Assembly (NCBI GenBank): GCA_018675335.1
Contig: JABGYH010000005.1
Span: forward strand, 1-64,000
DNA length: 64,000 nt
Origin: Candidatus Woesearchaeota archaeon
GTDB taxonomy: Archaea > Nanobdellota > Nanobdellia > Woesearchaeales > UBA11576
Direction: 5' to 3'
Shown: in pieces, positions 8,041-16,610 of the stretch
Layout: every line of letters begins with the position of its first letter
How positions within the stretch are numbered: position 1 is the first letter of the stretch
Notes under the pieces: model-generated
Told to the model about the DNA's origin: nothing
The model's input: only the letters and a program-made list of their open reading frames with translations
Databases searched by the model: none
Position numbers and translations under genes: made by a program

Positions 8041-8816
8041 ATGGTGAATTAAGACAAGAAGTAAGAAAGTTATTACAACAGGATACTAGACTTGATGGTC
8101 GTAAACATAACGAAACAAGACCTATAAGTATTGAATTCGGAGTTACAAGAAACGCTGAAGGAAGTGCTAAAGTAACAATTGGGGAAACAGTAGTAATATC
8201 TGGTGTAAAAATGGAAGTTATGAAACCTTATCCTGACACACCTAATAAAGGTAGTATGATGGTTAATTGTGAATTATATCCTATGTCAAGTCCAGAGTTT
8301 CAATCAGGACCTCCTGACATTCATTCAATTGAACTTGCTAGAATTACTGATCGAGGAATTCGTGAAAGTGAAGCTATTGATTTCAAAAAATGGTGTATTG
8401 TCGAAGGTGAAAAATCTTGGATGTCAATAGTTGATGTATGTACTATTAATGATTCAGGAAATTTATATGACGCAGTAGCACTTGCTGCAATGGCAGCTTT
8501 GCTTGACGCAAAATATCCTGGATTTGATGGTGAAAAGATCGATTATAAAACAAAAACTGATGAGAAACTTCCAATTGATAAGATTCCAGTAACAGTTACT
8601 GTTTTTAAGTATGGAGATAATATTCTTGTGGATCCAGCATTCCAAGAAGAAAAAGTTTATGATTCCAGACTTACAGTTAGTATTTTAGAAGATGATTCTA
8701 TCTGTTCTTTCCAAAAAGGCGGAGCAGGAGCAGTTTCAACTGAAGAATTACTAAGTATGATCGATCTAGCAATAGTAACATCAAAACAGTATAGAAAATT
8801 ATTGCCTAAAGTTTAA
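8037..8816 (+). CDS. rrp42: Exosome complex component Rrp42
   Basis: The structural, non-catalytic RNase PH-like partner of Rrp41 in the hexameric exosome ring. Signatures are TRLDGRKHNETRPISIEFGV, MMVNCELYPMSSPEFQSGPPD and the long helix DLAIVTSKQYRKLLPKV. The 259-residue length is normal. ATG and the rrp41 TGA share bases (ATGA), with GGAGGTGA upstream, so the two are translationally coupled. In many archaea a ribosomal protein L37ae gene follows; here the next gene is rpoK after a 151-bp gap with long T-tracts. Confidence 0.92.
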   Translation: MNGELRQEVRKLLQQDTRLDGRKHNETRPISIEFGVTRNAEGSAKVTIGETVVISGVKMEVMKPYPDTPNKGSMMVNCELYPMSSPEFQSGPPDIHSIELARITDRGIRESEAIDFKKWCIVEGEKSWMSIVDVCTINDSGNLYDAVALAAMAALLDAKYPGFDGEKIDYKTKTDEKLPIDKIPVTVTVFKYGDNILVDPAFQEEKVYDSRLTVSILEDDSICSFQKGGAGAVSTEELLSMIDLAIVTSKQYRKLLPKV

Positions 8817-8847
8817 ATTAACTTTAAAACATAAGAAATTAAGGCAT

Positions 8848-8882
8848 AATTTTTTAAATTTTTTCCTATTTTTTTATATTTT
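8848..8882 (+). terminator. T-rich terminator after the exosome operon
   Basis: Three T-runs (TTTTTT, TTTTTT, TTTTTTT) within 35 bp begin about 30 bp after the rrp42 stop, without a strong hairpin. This is the usual form of an archaeal intrinsic terminator. Confidence 0.5.
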
Positions 8883-8967
8883 AATAATCTTTTATCATAA
8901 ATACACGTAAACTTAATTAAAATTTATTTATTAAAGATTAATTATGAACCAATCATAAGGTGATTAA

Positions 8968-9219
8968 ATGGAAAGAAAACATGTTAAAGTTGAATTAACT
9001 GAAAAAATCACTCGTTTTGAAAAAGCGAGAGTTTTAGGAAGTAGAGCTTTACAAATTGCTATGGGTGCTCCTTTTTTAATTAAATTAACGCAAGAAGATC
9101 TTGAAAAAATCAAATACGATCCAATCGAGATTGCAAAGATTGAACTTGATAAAGGTTTAATTCCTATGACAATTTTAAGACCATTACCTTCTACAGTTAA
9201 AGAAGAGAAGAAAAAATAA
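8968..9219 (+). CDS. rpoK: RNA polymerase subunit K (Rpb6/omega homologue)
   Basis: A small RNA polymerase assembly subunit. The 83-residue sequence contains the family core: LTRFEKARVLGSRALQIAMG-like text (ITRFEKARVLGSRALQIAMG), then DPIEIAKIELDKGLIPMTILRPLP. The ribosome site AAGGTGATTAA precedes ATG. It is separated from rrp42 by a T-rich stretch and probably has its own promoter. Confidence 0.93.
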   Translation: MERKHVKVELTEKITRFEKARVLGSRALQIAMGAPFLIKLTQEDLEKIKYDPIEIAKIELDKGLIPMTILRPLPSTVKEEKKK

Positions 9220-9258
9220 GTTTAATTTTTTTTATCTTAAATTATTTATATTTTTAAA

Positions 9259-9909
9259 ATGAAAAAAACAAAATATTTATGGTACGCATTAACAATACTC
9301 CCAATCATTTTAATTGTATTGGGTTATATTTTTCCTTCTTCATTTTTTTCTAGCCAAGAATCAATTCGTTCTTTTGTTTTATCTTTTGGTTACTTAGCGC
9401 CTGTAGTTTTTATTGTTTTACAAATCTTACAAGTAATTATTACCCCATTCAGCCATTATGCAGTATCAATTGCAGGAGGATTCATCTTTGGAACTTGGGC
9501 AGGATTCATATACAATTGGATAGGACGAGTTATTGGAACCATCATTGCATTTTATTTGGGCAAAAAATATGGTAGAAAAATATTAGAAAAAATTGTCAAG
9601 ACTAAAACAATTAAAAAATATGATTTTTATTTTGAAAAATGTAAATCATTATTATTTTTAGCTTATTTTTTACCGCTATTTCCTGATGATGAATTATCTT
9701 ATTTAGCAGGAATGTCAAAACTAAATGCTAAATTATTTATTCCCTTAATTATGCTAGGGCATGTGAGTGGAAGTTTAGCATTAGCATATTTAGGCAACGG
9801 AATTAAATCAGTTAAAGAACCATTATTTATTATTTTATCAGTTTTAACTTTAGCTGCAGGTTTGGCATTTGTTTATTTTATGAGAAAAACAAATAAAAAA
9901 AAGAAATAA
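9259..9909 (+). CDS. TVP38/TMEM64 (VTT-domain) membrane protein
   Basis: A 216-residue integral membrane protein of the VTT family (related to DedA and TMEM41B/VMP1), whose members are linked to lipid scrambling or transport. One N-terminal membrane segment (residues 8-27), then the VTT core with the re-entrant-like FSHYAVSIAGGFIFGTWAGF, a basic loop (GKKYGRKILEKI), the FLPLFPDDELSYLAGMSKL motif and further membrane segments before a lysine-rich C-terminus. The substrate is not shown. It starts 39 bp after rpoK without a clear ribosome site and converges on the AlaX gene. Confidence 0.8.
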   Translation: MKKTKYLWYALTILPIILIVLGYIFPSSFFSSQESIRSFVLSFGYLAPVVFIVLQILQVIITPFSHYAVSIAGGFIFGTWAGFIYNWIGRVIGTIIAFYLGKKYGRKILEKIVKTKTIKKYDFYFEKCKSLLFLAYFLPLFPDDELSYLAGMSKLNAKLFIPLIMLGHVSGSLALAYLGNGIKSVKEPLFIILSVLTLAAGLAFVYFMRKTNKKKK

Positions 9910-9919
9910 AAAACTTCTT

Positions 9920-10693
9920 TTAATCTTTAAGTTTGAATACAATTCTTCTATTATTTTTTCCTTTATTTTCAGCTTTTATAATTTCTATTAGCCCAATTTC
10001 TTTTGTGTTTTTGATGTGTGTTCCACCGCAAGCTTGAATATCTACAGAATTGCCACGATCAATACTTGAACTAACATCAACAATTCTTATAATTTCAATT
10101 GATGGAGGTAACACATTTTTTAACTTAAGAACAGAAGGTATTTGAAATGCTTCTTCTCGAGGTAATTCCCTGCATTTAACATCAAGTTCTCTAGTAATTA
10201 ATTCATTTGTTTTTTCTTCATATGATTTAATTTGTTCGCGATCAAAGTTTTCTAAATCAAAGTCAACTCTTGATTTTAATACTCCAATTTGATTTCCCGT
10301 AATTAGTGCTCCTGTTGCGTTATGAACTATTGTGCTAAGTAAATGACATGCCGTATGATATCTCATATGTAAATATCGAGTATCCCAATCAATTATTCCT
10401 TTAATTAAATCTCCTTGTTTAAGTCCATGATCTTCAGTTTCTAGTTCATGACTAACATTTCCCCCCATTTTTTTTGCAAATACTACGCGAATATCAGTTG
10501 CACCATCAGTACTTTCACAATCACAATCTTCTACTGCTTCGAGTAATTTAATTGTACCAATATCTGTTGGTTGCCCCCCACTTTGAGGATAAAATAAGGT
10601 TTTATCAAGAATAATAAATTTACCTTCCACACTTACAATGGTTGCCTCAAATTCTTTTGCGTATGAATCTTTTAAGTATAATAATTCAGTCAT
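9920..10693 (-). CDS. alaX: AlaX-type alanyl-tRNA editing protein
   Basis: A stand-alone homologue of the AlaRS editing domain that hydrolyses mischarged Ser- or Gly-tRNA(Ala). The N-terminal part has DKTLFYPQSGGQPTDIG; the zinc-binding residues are visible as HTACHLL (His-x3-His) and CGGTH near the C-terminus. The 257-residue length fits AlaX with the N-terminal beta-barrel (AlaX-M type). The ribosome site AGGTGATTAATT precedes ATG. It is the last of several leftward genes, 75 bp downstream of an unknown gene. Confidence 0.9.
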   Translation of the reverse strand: MTELLYLKDSYAKEFEATIVSVEGKFIILDKTLFYPQSGGQPTDIGTIKLLEAVEDCDCESTDGATDIRVVFAKKMGGNVSHELETEDHGLKQGDLIKGIIDWDTRYLHMRYHTACHLLSTIVHNATGALITGNQIGVLKSRVDFDLENFDREQIKSYEEKTNELITRELDVKCRELPREEAFQIPSVLKLKNVLPPSIEIIRIVDVSSSIDRGNSVDIQACGGTHIKNTKEIGLIEIIKAENKGKNNRRIVFKLKD

Positions 10694-10768
10694 AATTAAT
10701 CACCTGACAATTAAATAAGAATTCATATTTATTAATTTTACTAAGATAATCTAAAAGTAACTTATTTA

Positions 10769-11494
10769 TCATGCTACATCCTTAAATTCAAAACCATCAT
10801 GAAGATCAACTAATTTTTCATAAAGCGCTGGAGCATCAGAATATTGAATTTGTATCGATTCAAATACATAATTAAATGAAACATCAGTTCCAGGAACAAG
10901 AATTGAGTTTATTAGTTGTTCATACTTATCATCAGTAAGTATAGCCAAAACTTTAGCTTTAGTTTGAGAATACTTTTGAGAATCAAGTTCTTGTTCTAAT
11001 GAATTTAATTCTGCAGTTTCAGTTATGGAAAGATCTAATCTTCTTTTACTAAGATCATTTACTCTCGCCCAGTTGTGCCCATTAATTGGATCCTGTCTAA
11101 CAAGATCATCTATTGTTTGATCATGAACTTTTGGTTGTACAAAATCAGTTGCAATTTCTCTTAACCAAGATTGCCATGCGAAAACAACACAATCATCTGG
11201 TTGTCGACGATCAACATAAGTTATTGATTTTAAATCATCTGAATTTATTCCTTGAGTTTCCACATAAGATATAACTTTAAAATTAGAAAATCTCAAAATA
11301 TTTTGATAATGCCACATTCCTTTTTCAGTATGACGTTTTAATTCACCCATCACTTCCCCTAAAGATAAGTCGCCAATTACTGGAAATACATCAGGAGAAA
11401 ATCTTTGTTCTCTTGCATTATCCGCAGCTCTAGTATAAAAATCAGCAATAACTCTAGGATCAATAAACTTTGATGATGGTAAATATATAGGCAT
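10769..11494 (-). CDS. Uncharacterised protein
   Basis: I do not recognise this 241-residue protein. It has no signal peptide, membrane segment or obvious catalytic motif. The text is mixed alpha/beta in the first 110 residues (e.g. FKVISYVETQGI, DCVVFAWQSWLREIA) and mainly helical after (LSITETAELNSLEQELDSQKYSQTKA). It follows the cyclase gene by 52 bp on the same strand, so co-transcription is possible. Confidence 0.45.
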   Translation of the reverse strand: MPIYLPSSKFIDPRVIADFYTRAADNAREQRFSPDVFPVIGDLSLGEVMGELKRHTEKGMWHYQNILRFSNFKVISYVETQGINSDDLKSITYVDRRQPDDCVVFAWQSWLREIATDFVQPKVHDQTIDDLVRQDPINGHNWARVNDLSKRRLDLSITETAELNSLEQELDSQKYSQTKAKVLAILTDDKYEQLINSILVPGTDVSFNYVFESIQIQYSDAPALYEKLVDLHDGFEFKDVA

Positions 11495-11546
11495 ATGAAA
11501 AATAAGAATGATTTAATTAATAAACATTTACCCAACAGAAACTATA

Positions 11547-13487
11547 TTATTTACTTTTCATAATCCATTCTCCTTTCCAATTTTTTGGAGGAGAATTTTT
11601 AATAAAAAGTTTACATCGCTCAATAAATACTTTTGAGGGAGAATCACCATATTTTTTAACTAAATAAGTAAATTCTTTAATTGCTTTTTTCCAGTTTTTA
11701 TTCAAATAAAAGTCCAATCCTTTTTCATATATTTCAACAATAGTTTTTTGTTTTAAATTAGCTTTTTCAAATTCACACATTAATTCATAAATCATTACTG
11801 GTTTTTTCTTTCCTTTTACTGCAACAAGATCTAGTTTTCTTGTTAAGAATTTATTTTGAATTTCTTTTTTTGTATCTTTACTAATAATAATTTCTGAACC
11901 ATATTGTTTTGTTATACTTTCAAGTCTTGCACCTAAATTTATTACATCACCAATTGCAGTATAATCGAAGCGAGAATGAGATCCCATATTTCCTATTACT
12001 GCTTTACCCGTACTTAATCCTATACCTATTTTTATTTCGGGATATCCTTTTTTCTTCCAGGACTTACTAAGTTCTTTTAACTTAAACTGCATATCTAAAC
12101 TTGTTTGACAAGCACGAATTGCATGATCTTTTTGTTCTAATGGTGCACCCCAAAATGCCATTACAGCGTCTCCAATAAATTTGTCAACAGTACCCTCATG
12201 CCCTTTAACAATCACAGTCATTTCAGTTAAATATTCGTTAAGAACTCTCACAAGTTTTTCAGGAGATAATTTTTCAGATATGGTCGTAAATCCTCTTATA
12301 TCTGAAAAAAATACAGTTATTTCTTTTTTTTGACCGCCTAATTTTAAAATATCTGGTTTTTGCATTATTTGATGAACGAGTTTTGGTGAAACATATTTTG
12401 AAAATGCATCTTTTAAATGCAATTTTGCTTTTTTCTCTGTTGTATAAAAATAAACTGTTTCAGCAGAGTAAGTGAGTAAAATCGCCAATGGAACATAAAC
12501 TAAATCCATCACCAACCCATATTTAAATAAATAAATTGATCCGAATAAATATCCAAATATTGCAACAAACGAAATAATTGTCGTCCAAATTAACGGCAGA
12601 TAAAAAAATGCTAACCCAATTAATATTGAAACAAGTGTAAATAAACTTATGATAACTAATTTAGGAGCAATTGATAATGTTTTTTTTGTAATTAACGTTT
12701 GAAGTATATTTGCATGAATTTCAACTCCTGGCATCGCTTTGCCTTTTGATGTTGGTACAAAATATGAATCGTGTAAATCTGTTGAGGTTGCACCAATTAA
12801 AACTAATTTATTTTTAAATGCGCTAGGTGCTATTTTTCCTGCAAGAACTTCTTTTGCAGAATAACTTTTAAAACTTCCAGGCGCGCCAACATAATTTATT
12901 AAAAATCTTTTTTGTTTTTGTTTGGTTGTTAATTCTACATTCCAAAATTTAGAATATAATACTTCATCAAAACTTTTTTCGTCAGAACTAAGATCTAGAT
13001 TTATTGCTCGAGTTATACCATCAAAATCAGTTAAAACATTAACATATCCAGTATCTGCTTTAGAAAATTGTTCTATTGGTTTGAGTAATCTTCCACCCAC
13101 AAAATTTCCATCATCCGTTTTTTCAAACGTAAAAAATTCAGAAGGTAATACTAAATTAACATTTTGTATTGCATTTGATAATCTATTGTCTTCATCAGGA
13201 GTAGTTGATTCAAAAAAAGATATATCAACCCCAATAACTTTAGCATCTTCAATATTATTGATCAGATTTGCAAATACGCTTCGTTTCCAAGGCCAATGAC
13301 CAATTGAATTAATACTAGAATCATCTATTTCAATAATAACTATGGCGTCTAATGCGTCACCTCCACCATATAATGCATCACTTAATTTAAGTTGTATTTG
13401 TGATAAAAAACCTATTGAGAAAAGTACAATTAAAACTATCGAACACAATAGTGCAATTCCAATGCAATGTTTTATGTTTAATTTCAT
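11547..13487 (-). CDS. CHASE2-domain membrane class III nucleotide cyclase
   Basis: Architecture: one N-terminal membrane helix (9-28), extracytoplasmic CHASE2 sensor (about 40-265, with IIEIDDSSINSIGHWPW and GVDISFFE), three further membrane helices (275-345), then a class III cyclase domain (385-570). Catalytic residues are present: metal-binding Asp396 (FFSDIRGFT) and Asp440 (IGDAVMAFWG), purine-selecting Lys436 with Thr510, and the transition-state pair Asn517/Arg521. These predict adenylate cyclase activity of the Lys/Thr (class IIIb-like) type. The C-terminal 60 residues look like a TPR-type helical pair. The FecR-like gene lies 30 bp upstream, a pairing familiar from bacteria. Likely bacterial origin is inferred. 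Confidence 0.85.
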   Translation of the reverse strand: MKLNIKHCIGIALLCSIVLIVLFSIGFLSQIQLKLSDALYGGGDALDAIVIIEIDDSSINSIGHWPWKRSVFANLINNIEDAKVIGVDISFFESTTPDEDNRLSNAIQNVNLVLPSEFFTFEKTDDGNFVGGRLLKPIEQFSKADTGYVNVLTDFDGITRAINLDLSSDEKSFDEVLYSKFWNVELTTKQKQKRFLINYVGAPGSFKSYSAKEVLAGKIAPSAFKNKLVLIGATSTDLHDSYFVPTSKGKAMPGVEIHANILQTLITKKTLSIAPKLVIISLFTLVSILIGLAFFYLPLIWTTIISFVAIFGYLFGSIYLFKYGLVMDLVYVPLAILLTYSAETVYFYTTEKKAKLHLKDAFSKYVSPKLVHQIMQKPDILKLGGQKKEITVFFSDIRGFTTISEKLSPEKLVRVLNEYLTEMTVIVKGHEGTVDKFIGDAVMAFWGAPLEQKDHAIRACQTSLDMQFKLKELSKSWKKKGYPEIKIGIGLSTGKAVIGNMGSHSRFDYTAIGDVINLGARLESITKQYGSEIIISKDTKKEIQNKFLTRKLDLVAVKGKKKPVMIYELMCEFEKANLKQKTIVEIYEKGLDFYLNKNWKKAIKEFTYLVKKYGDSPSKVFIERCKLFIKNSPPKNWKGEWIMKSK

Positions 13488-13517
13488 TGTTCAAATTATT
13501 AATTTAACTTAATATCA

Positions 13518-14393
13518 TTATCGTTTTGTTAACGAATTAATTCTTGTTTGTTCTTTAATTATTTCTTCAGTTGTTAATCTTATTTTTTTTATGGATTCTG
13601 TTTGAACAGGAATATTTTCTTCAATAACATCTAAATCTTTACTTCCAGAATCAACATTAGTTAACTCTCGTTCCATAGAAAATCCATACTTTCTTTCCAT
13701 TTTATCTATTAAGTATTGATTTTTTGCAAGTTCTTTTGATCTTGATTCTTTCATCCTATTAAGTGATTCACTCATTCTTTCAACAACTCGAGTTCTATCA
13801 GTTTCATCAACAACTGTTCGCTCTAATTTTTCTGCTCGCAAATCAACTTTTTCTTCTTGTTTTAGAACTATTTTTTCAGCGCCTCTAGTTACTTCGACAC
13901 TACCTTCTCCAACTATGACTTGATTTACTGTCACTCCAAATGATGTTCCTCGAACACTAGCAATAGATGTTGGTGTTTGTACACTCATACCATTAACTCC
14001 CATCATTGTAGTAAATTTATTCCAGGTTTCCCCTGTTTCTTGTTTGATCAGTAAGTGTTCTTTATTCAAATCTGCAATTGACACTTCAGTATTTGGTTCT
14101 AAACTTACAAACACACTTTCATATAGAATTATTGACGCTTTTCCATTCGCACCAGTTTTAACTTTATCTTCAAGTCCTAAATTCATATCCTGTTGTGCAC
14201 TTTGCCAACCATTTCCTGTATTGACAGTTACATCACCTCGTTCTAGATGTAAATATGCAACAGTTACTGGACTTTTGTACAACTTAAAATATCCTGCAAC
14301 TAGCACTAATAATATAATAACCACAACCGAAACTAAAACAATTTTTAGTGTGTGCTTATGTTTGTTCTCTTTTTTTTGATTTGTGAGCGTCAT
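13518..14393 (-). CDS. Membrane-anchored FecR-domain protein
   Basis: Single membrane helix at residues 18-38 (IVLVSVVVIILLVLVAGYF), then an extracytoplasmic FecR domain (about 48-165): LERGDVTV, GLEDKVKTGANGKASIIL, SVFVSLEPNTEVSI, and PTSIASVRGTSFGVTV, all typical of FecR. The last 110 residues are charged and helical (ERMSESLNRMKESRSKELAK). No sigma factor is nearby, and archaea lack ECF sigma factors, so classical iron-citrate signalling is unlikely. Its position just before the CHASE2 cyclase suggests the two form a sensor pair at the cell surface. Confidence 0.8.
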   Translation of the reverse strand: MTLTNQKKENKHKHTLKIVLVSVVVIILLVLVAGYFKLYKSPVTVAYLHLERGDVTVNTGNGWQSAQQDMNLGLEDKVKTGANGKASIILYESVFVSLEPNTEVSIADLNKEHLLIKQETGETWNKFTTMMGVNGMSVQTPTSIASVRGTSFGVTVNQVIVGEGSVEVTRGAEKIVLKQEEKVDLRAEKLERTVVDETDRTRVVERMSESLNRMKESRSKELAKNQYLIDKMERKYGFSMERELTNVDSGSKDLDVIEENIPVQTESIKKIRLTTEEIIKEQTRINSLTKR

Positions 14394-14514
14394 AACTTAG
14401 TTTATTTAGAATTGAGTATATAAATTATTTGGAGAATAAACTAATTTTTAATAAATACAATAACAAATTATGATATAAAAAACAAAAAAAAACAACCAAA
14501 AAAATATGTTTAAA

Positions 14515-15189
14515 TTAAGTTCCTCTAAATCCTAAACCATGCCGATATGGTTTTTTTGCATGCGGTGGATTATACATACATTTTTTTTTACAATCTCCTT
14601 TCTTACCAGTCCAGTTCTTAATACATTTACGCTTAACATCATCTGAAACTATTTTAGCTTGACGAGTCGTATCTCCATGTAACCTTAATGATGCATATAC
14701 TTCGTTTGCTTCCCCTCGACAACGATAATGAGATTCATTTTTTTTGCCACAATCACTAACACATACTCCATAGGATTCCCAAAGTTCAGGTATTGCGCGC
14801 AGTTTACAATTTGGTTTTTTTGCACTTTTAAGTTTTCGTTCAAGTTCTGCATATTTAGTTTCTAATTTTGCGTATTGTTTAGCAACTTTTTTGATTGCGG
14901 AATCTTTAATTGAAACTTTAGAATCACATTCGCCGTGAGTTAATAAATTTGTTAAATCAACTGAATGTTGCGCCCAAAATAATTCGGGAGGAGGTAATTC
15001 TTTTTCTAATACTTCTTTTTCTAAATCAGCACTTTGATCTGAAATCACATCGGGGTTATTTCCAAAATATTCTCCAATTAATTGATTAAAAATATTTTTT
15101 CCAGATGTACTCCAAAAAGCTGCAACAGTAACAATTCCTGCGCCTACTACAACTACTTTTCCTGCTGTAACTACGTGTTTATTTACCAT
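14515..15189 (-). CDS. Cysteine-rich protein with N-terminal membrane anchor
   Basis: A 224-residue protein of unknown family. A hydrophobic segment at residues 8-25 (AGKVVVVGAGIVTVAAFW) probably anchors it. A coiled-coil stretch follows (KQYAKLETKYAELERKLKSAKK), then a domain with eight cysteines (CKLR, CVSDCGKK, CRGE, CIKN, CKKKC plus one more upstream, GECD), suggesting disulfides or metal binding outside the cell. It is 121 bp upstream of the FecR gene on the same strand and may belong to that surface module. Confidence 0.45.
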   Translation of the reverse strand: MVNKHVVTAGKVVVVGAGIVTVAAFWSTSGKNIFNQLIGEYFGNNPDVISDQSADLEKEVLEKELPPPELFWAQHSVDLTNLLTHGECDSKVSIKDSAIKKVAKQYAKLETKYAELERKLKSAKKPNCKLRAIPELWESYGVCVSDCGKKNESHYRCRGEANEVYASLRLHGDTTRQAKIVSDDVKRKCIKNWTGKKGDCKKKCMYNPPHAKKPYRHGLGFRGT

Positions 15190-15324
15190 TTTCTTCCTCC
15201 GCTAAAAAAACTTACGAACGCCTAAATATGATAAATAAACCATTTAATGATTGTTCTTATGCTTCTTAAGAAGGTTATACTTCAAAAAAATAAGTATTAC
15301 TTCATAATCCCCTCAATTTAACTC

Positions 15325-15357
15325 CTAACTAGTGATTAAAACCAAAAGATTTAAAAA
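15325..15357 (+). promoter_or_regulatory. Promoter with a 17-bp upstream element shared with the gene at 43486
   Basis: CTAACTAGTGATTAAAA at 15325-15341 is identical to 43431-43447. In both cases a TATA-like sequence begins 25 bp after the first base of the element (TTTAAAAA at 15350 here, TTTATAAA at 43456). The ATG at 15380 lies about 26 bp beyond the TATA centre, so a leaderless mRNA is expected. Confidence 0.55.
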
Positions 15358-15379
15358 CTACGACTGAATTTGAATAAGT

Positions 15380-15922
15380 ATGAGTTTAGACATATTTTGT
15401 AAATTATACGAACCTTGGAAAAAAGCAGGAAAAATCATTTATGAAAATGATCATGCTTACGCAATATTATCAGTCACACCTGCAACTCCTGGACATGCAA
15501 TAGTTATTTCTAAATCTCATGTTGAAACGTTAGACGAATTAAGAGGAGAATCATTAGAAGGATTCGTGGACGCAATACCTGCAACATTAAGTGCAATTCA
15601 AGATCTATACCAAACAAATCCTGCAGCACTAGTTGAATTCTATCAAAATTTAAGAGATAATCCTCCCGTACCTGTATCTGCAAAAAAAGCTAAAAAAATG
15701 CTGAGACATAAACATTTACTCGCATCACCCGATTGGTCACATAACGTAGGATATAATGTTGGAGAATATGCAGGTCAAATGGTTAATCACTTACACGCAC
15801 AATTATTTCCTCGCAGAGAGCGCGGTCCTGGAATTGTAACTGCAATGGAAGATTTCTTTAGTCCTGAAATTAAAGCTCAAGCTAAAAAACTTCTGCACAC
15901 AATAGCACAATATTTTAGATAA
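15380..15922 (+). CDS. HIT-superfamily hydrolase/transferase
   Basis: The N-terminal strand pair (IYENDHAYAILSVTPATPGHAIVISKSHVETLDEL) and the catalytic segment VNHLHAQLFPRR place it in the HIT superfamily (nucleotide hydrolases and transferases). The triad reads His-x-His-x-Gln: the third histidine is glutamine, as in GalT-type and some phosphorylase members, so a transferase or phosphorylase reaction is possible. There is an insertion of about 60 residues between the usual HIT core strands (around residues 85-135). The mRNA is probably leaderless. Confidence 0.75.
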   Translation: MSLDIFCKLYEPWKKAGKIIYENDHAYAILSVTPATPGHAIVISKSHVETLDELRGESLEGFVDAIPATLSAIQDLYQTNPAALVEFYQNLRDNPPVPVSAKKAKKMLRHKHLLASPDWSHNVGYNVGEYAGQMVNHLHAQLFPRRERGPGIVTAMEDFFSPEIKAQAKKLLHTIAQYFR

Positions 15923-15976
15923 ATTTCTTTTGACCAATACAACAATAGCCAATTAAAATTAATTCTAATCTATAAG

Positions 15977-16031
15977 TACAACTACATTGACAGTTAATTG
16001 CCAGATATTTCTAAGTAAAATACAAGTATAC
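15977..16031 (+). promoter_or_regulatory. 44-bp-spaced operator pair, GESR operon
   Basis: TACAACTACAT at 15977 and TACAAGTATAC at 16021 start exactly 44 bp apart. The segment 16007-16031 (25 bp) is identical to 18780-18804 before the next operon. The AAGTAAAAT inside it may be the TATA element; that puts the start near 16045 and leaves a leader containing GCGGAGG before ATG 16074. Confidence 0.65.
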
Positions 16032-16073
16032 TTCTATAGTAAGAAAAGCGAAAATTAATCGCGGAGGCATAAA

Positions 16074-16607
16074 ATGAAATCAATTCGAGACTTAAAAAGC
16101 ACATACGACGGAGCAGATATAGCTAATTTAGTAGAATTCGCAAGCAGAGCTCCAATTATGTTACCCCCAGGAAACTATCATCTTGAAAAAAAAGGAAATA
16201 CTGCCCACGTATATGAACAAACAGGAATTAATAATTATAATATTGTAGACTTACCTCCTGGATTAAGTATTACTGGATTAAAAAATACAACTCAAGGTAC
16301 TGAAATTAGATTATCTTCAGGAGAAGGCTTAGGTGGAGTTGAATTAATCATCCTACATTCTATGCCTCATAGCAGGACAACCAATACAGGCACAACATAT
16401 TCTCAAAATAGATCTGCACCTACAAACTATGGCGAAAGTAGACCTAGTAGTTTAGGCGAAAGTAGACCAAACACCAATTTAGGAGAAAGTAGAGCAAGTA
16501 GTTTAGGCGAAAGTAGAGCAAGTAGTTTTGGTGAATCTCGACCAAGTAAACCTTCACGAAGTTATGGATGTGGCGAATCAAGAAGTAGTGGAGAATCTAG
16601 GTGGTAA
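16074..16607 (+). CDS. GESR-repeat protein, possible modification substrate
   Basis: Not a family I recognise. Residues 1-100 look like a compact beta-rich domain (APIMLPPGNYHLEKKGNTAHVY, GTEIRLSSGEGLGGVELIIL). A Thr/Ser/Asn-rich linker follows, then residues 120-176 hold seven copies of GESR at spacings of mostly 8-9 residues (PSSLGESR, ASSLGESR, ASSFGESR), one preceded by Cys. Ribosome site GCGGAGG. Only 3 bp separate its stop from the radical SAM gene, so they are co-translated. The leader-plus-repeats layout resembles repetitive precursor peptides whose cores are enzymatically altered; the alternative is a simple adhesive or binding repeat protein. Confidence 0.5.
   Translation: MKSIRDLKSTYDGADIANLVEFASRAPIMLPPGNYHLEKKGNTAHVYEQTGINNYNIVDLPPGLSITGLKNTTQGTEIRLSSGEGLGGVELIILHSMPHSRTTNTGTTYSQNRSAPTNYGESRPSSLGESRPNTNLGESRASSLGESRASSFGESRPSKPSRSYGCGESRSSGESRW
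16431..16604 (+). repeat. Imperfect 24-27 bp tandem repeats coding for GESR units
   Basis: Seven in-frame GESR units. The central ones share GGCGAAAGTAGA at DNA level, while the last ones use GAATCTCGA, so protein sequence is kept although codons have drifted. This suggests selection on the encoded peptide rather than recent DNA duplication alone. Confidence 0.7.
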
Positions 16608-16610
16608 AAA

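Noticed and set aside
13518-14393. Iron-citrate type FecR/FecI sigma-factor signalling
   Set aside because: Archaea do not use ECF sigma factors and none is encoded here; the neighbour is a CHASE2 cyclase.
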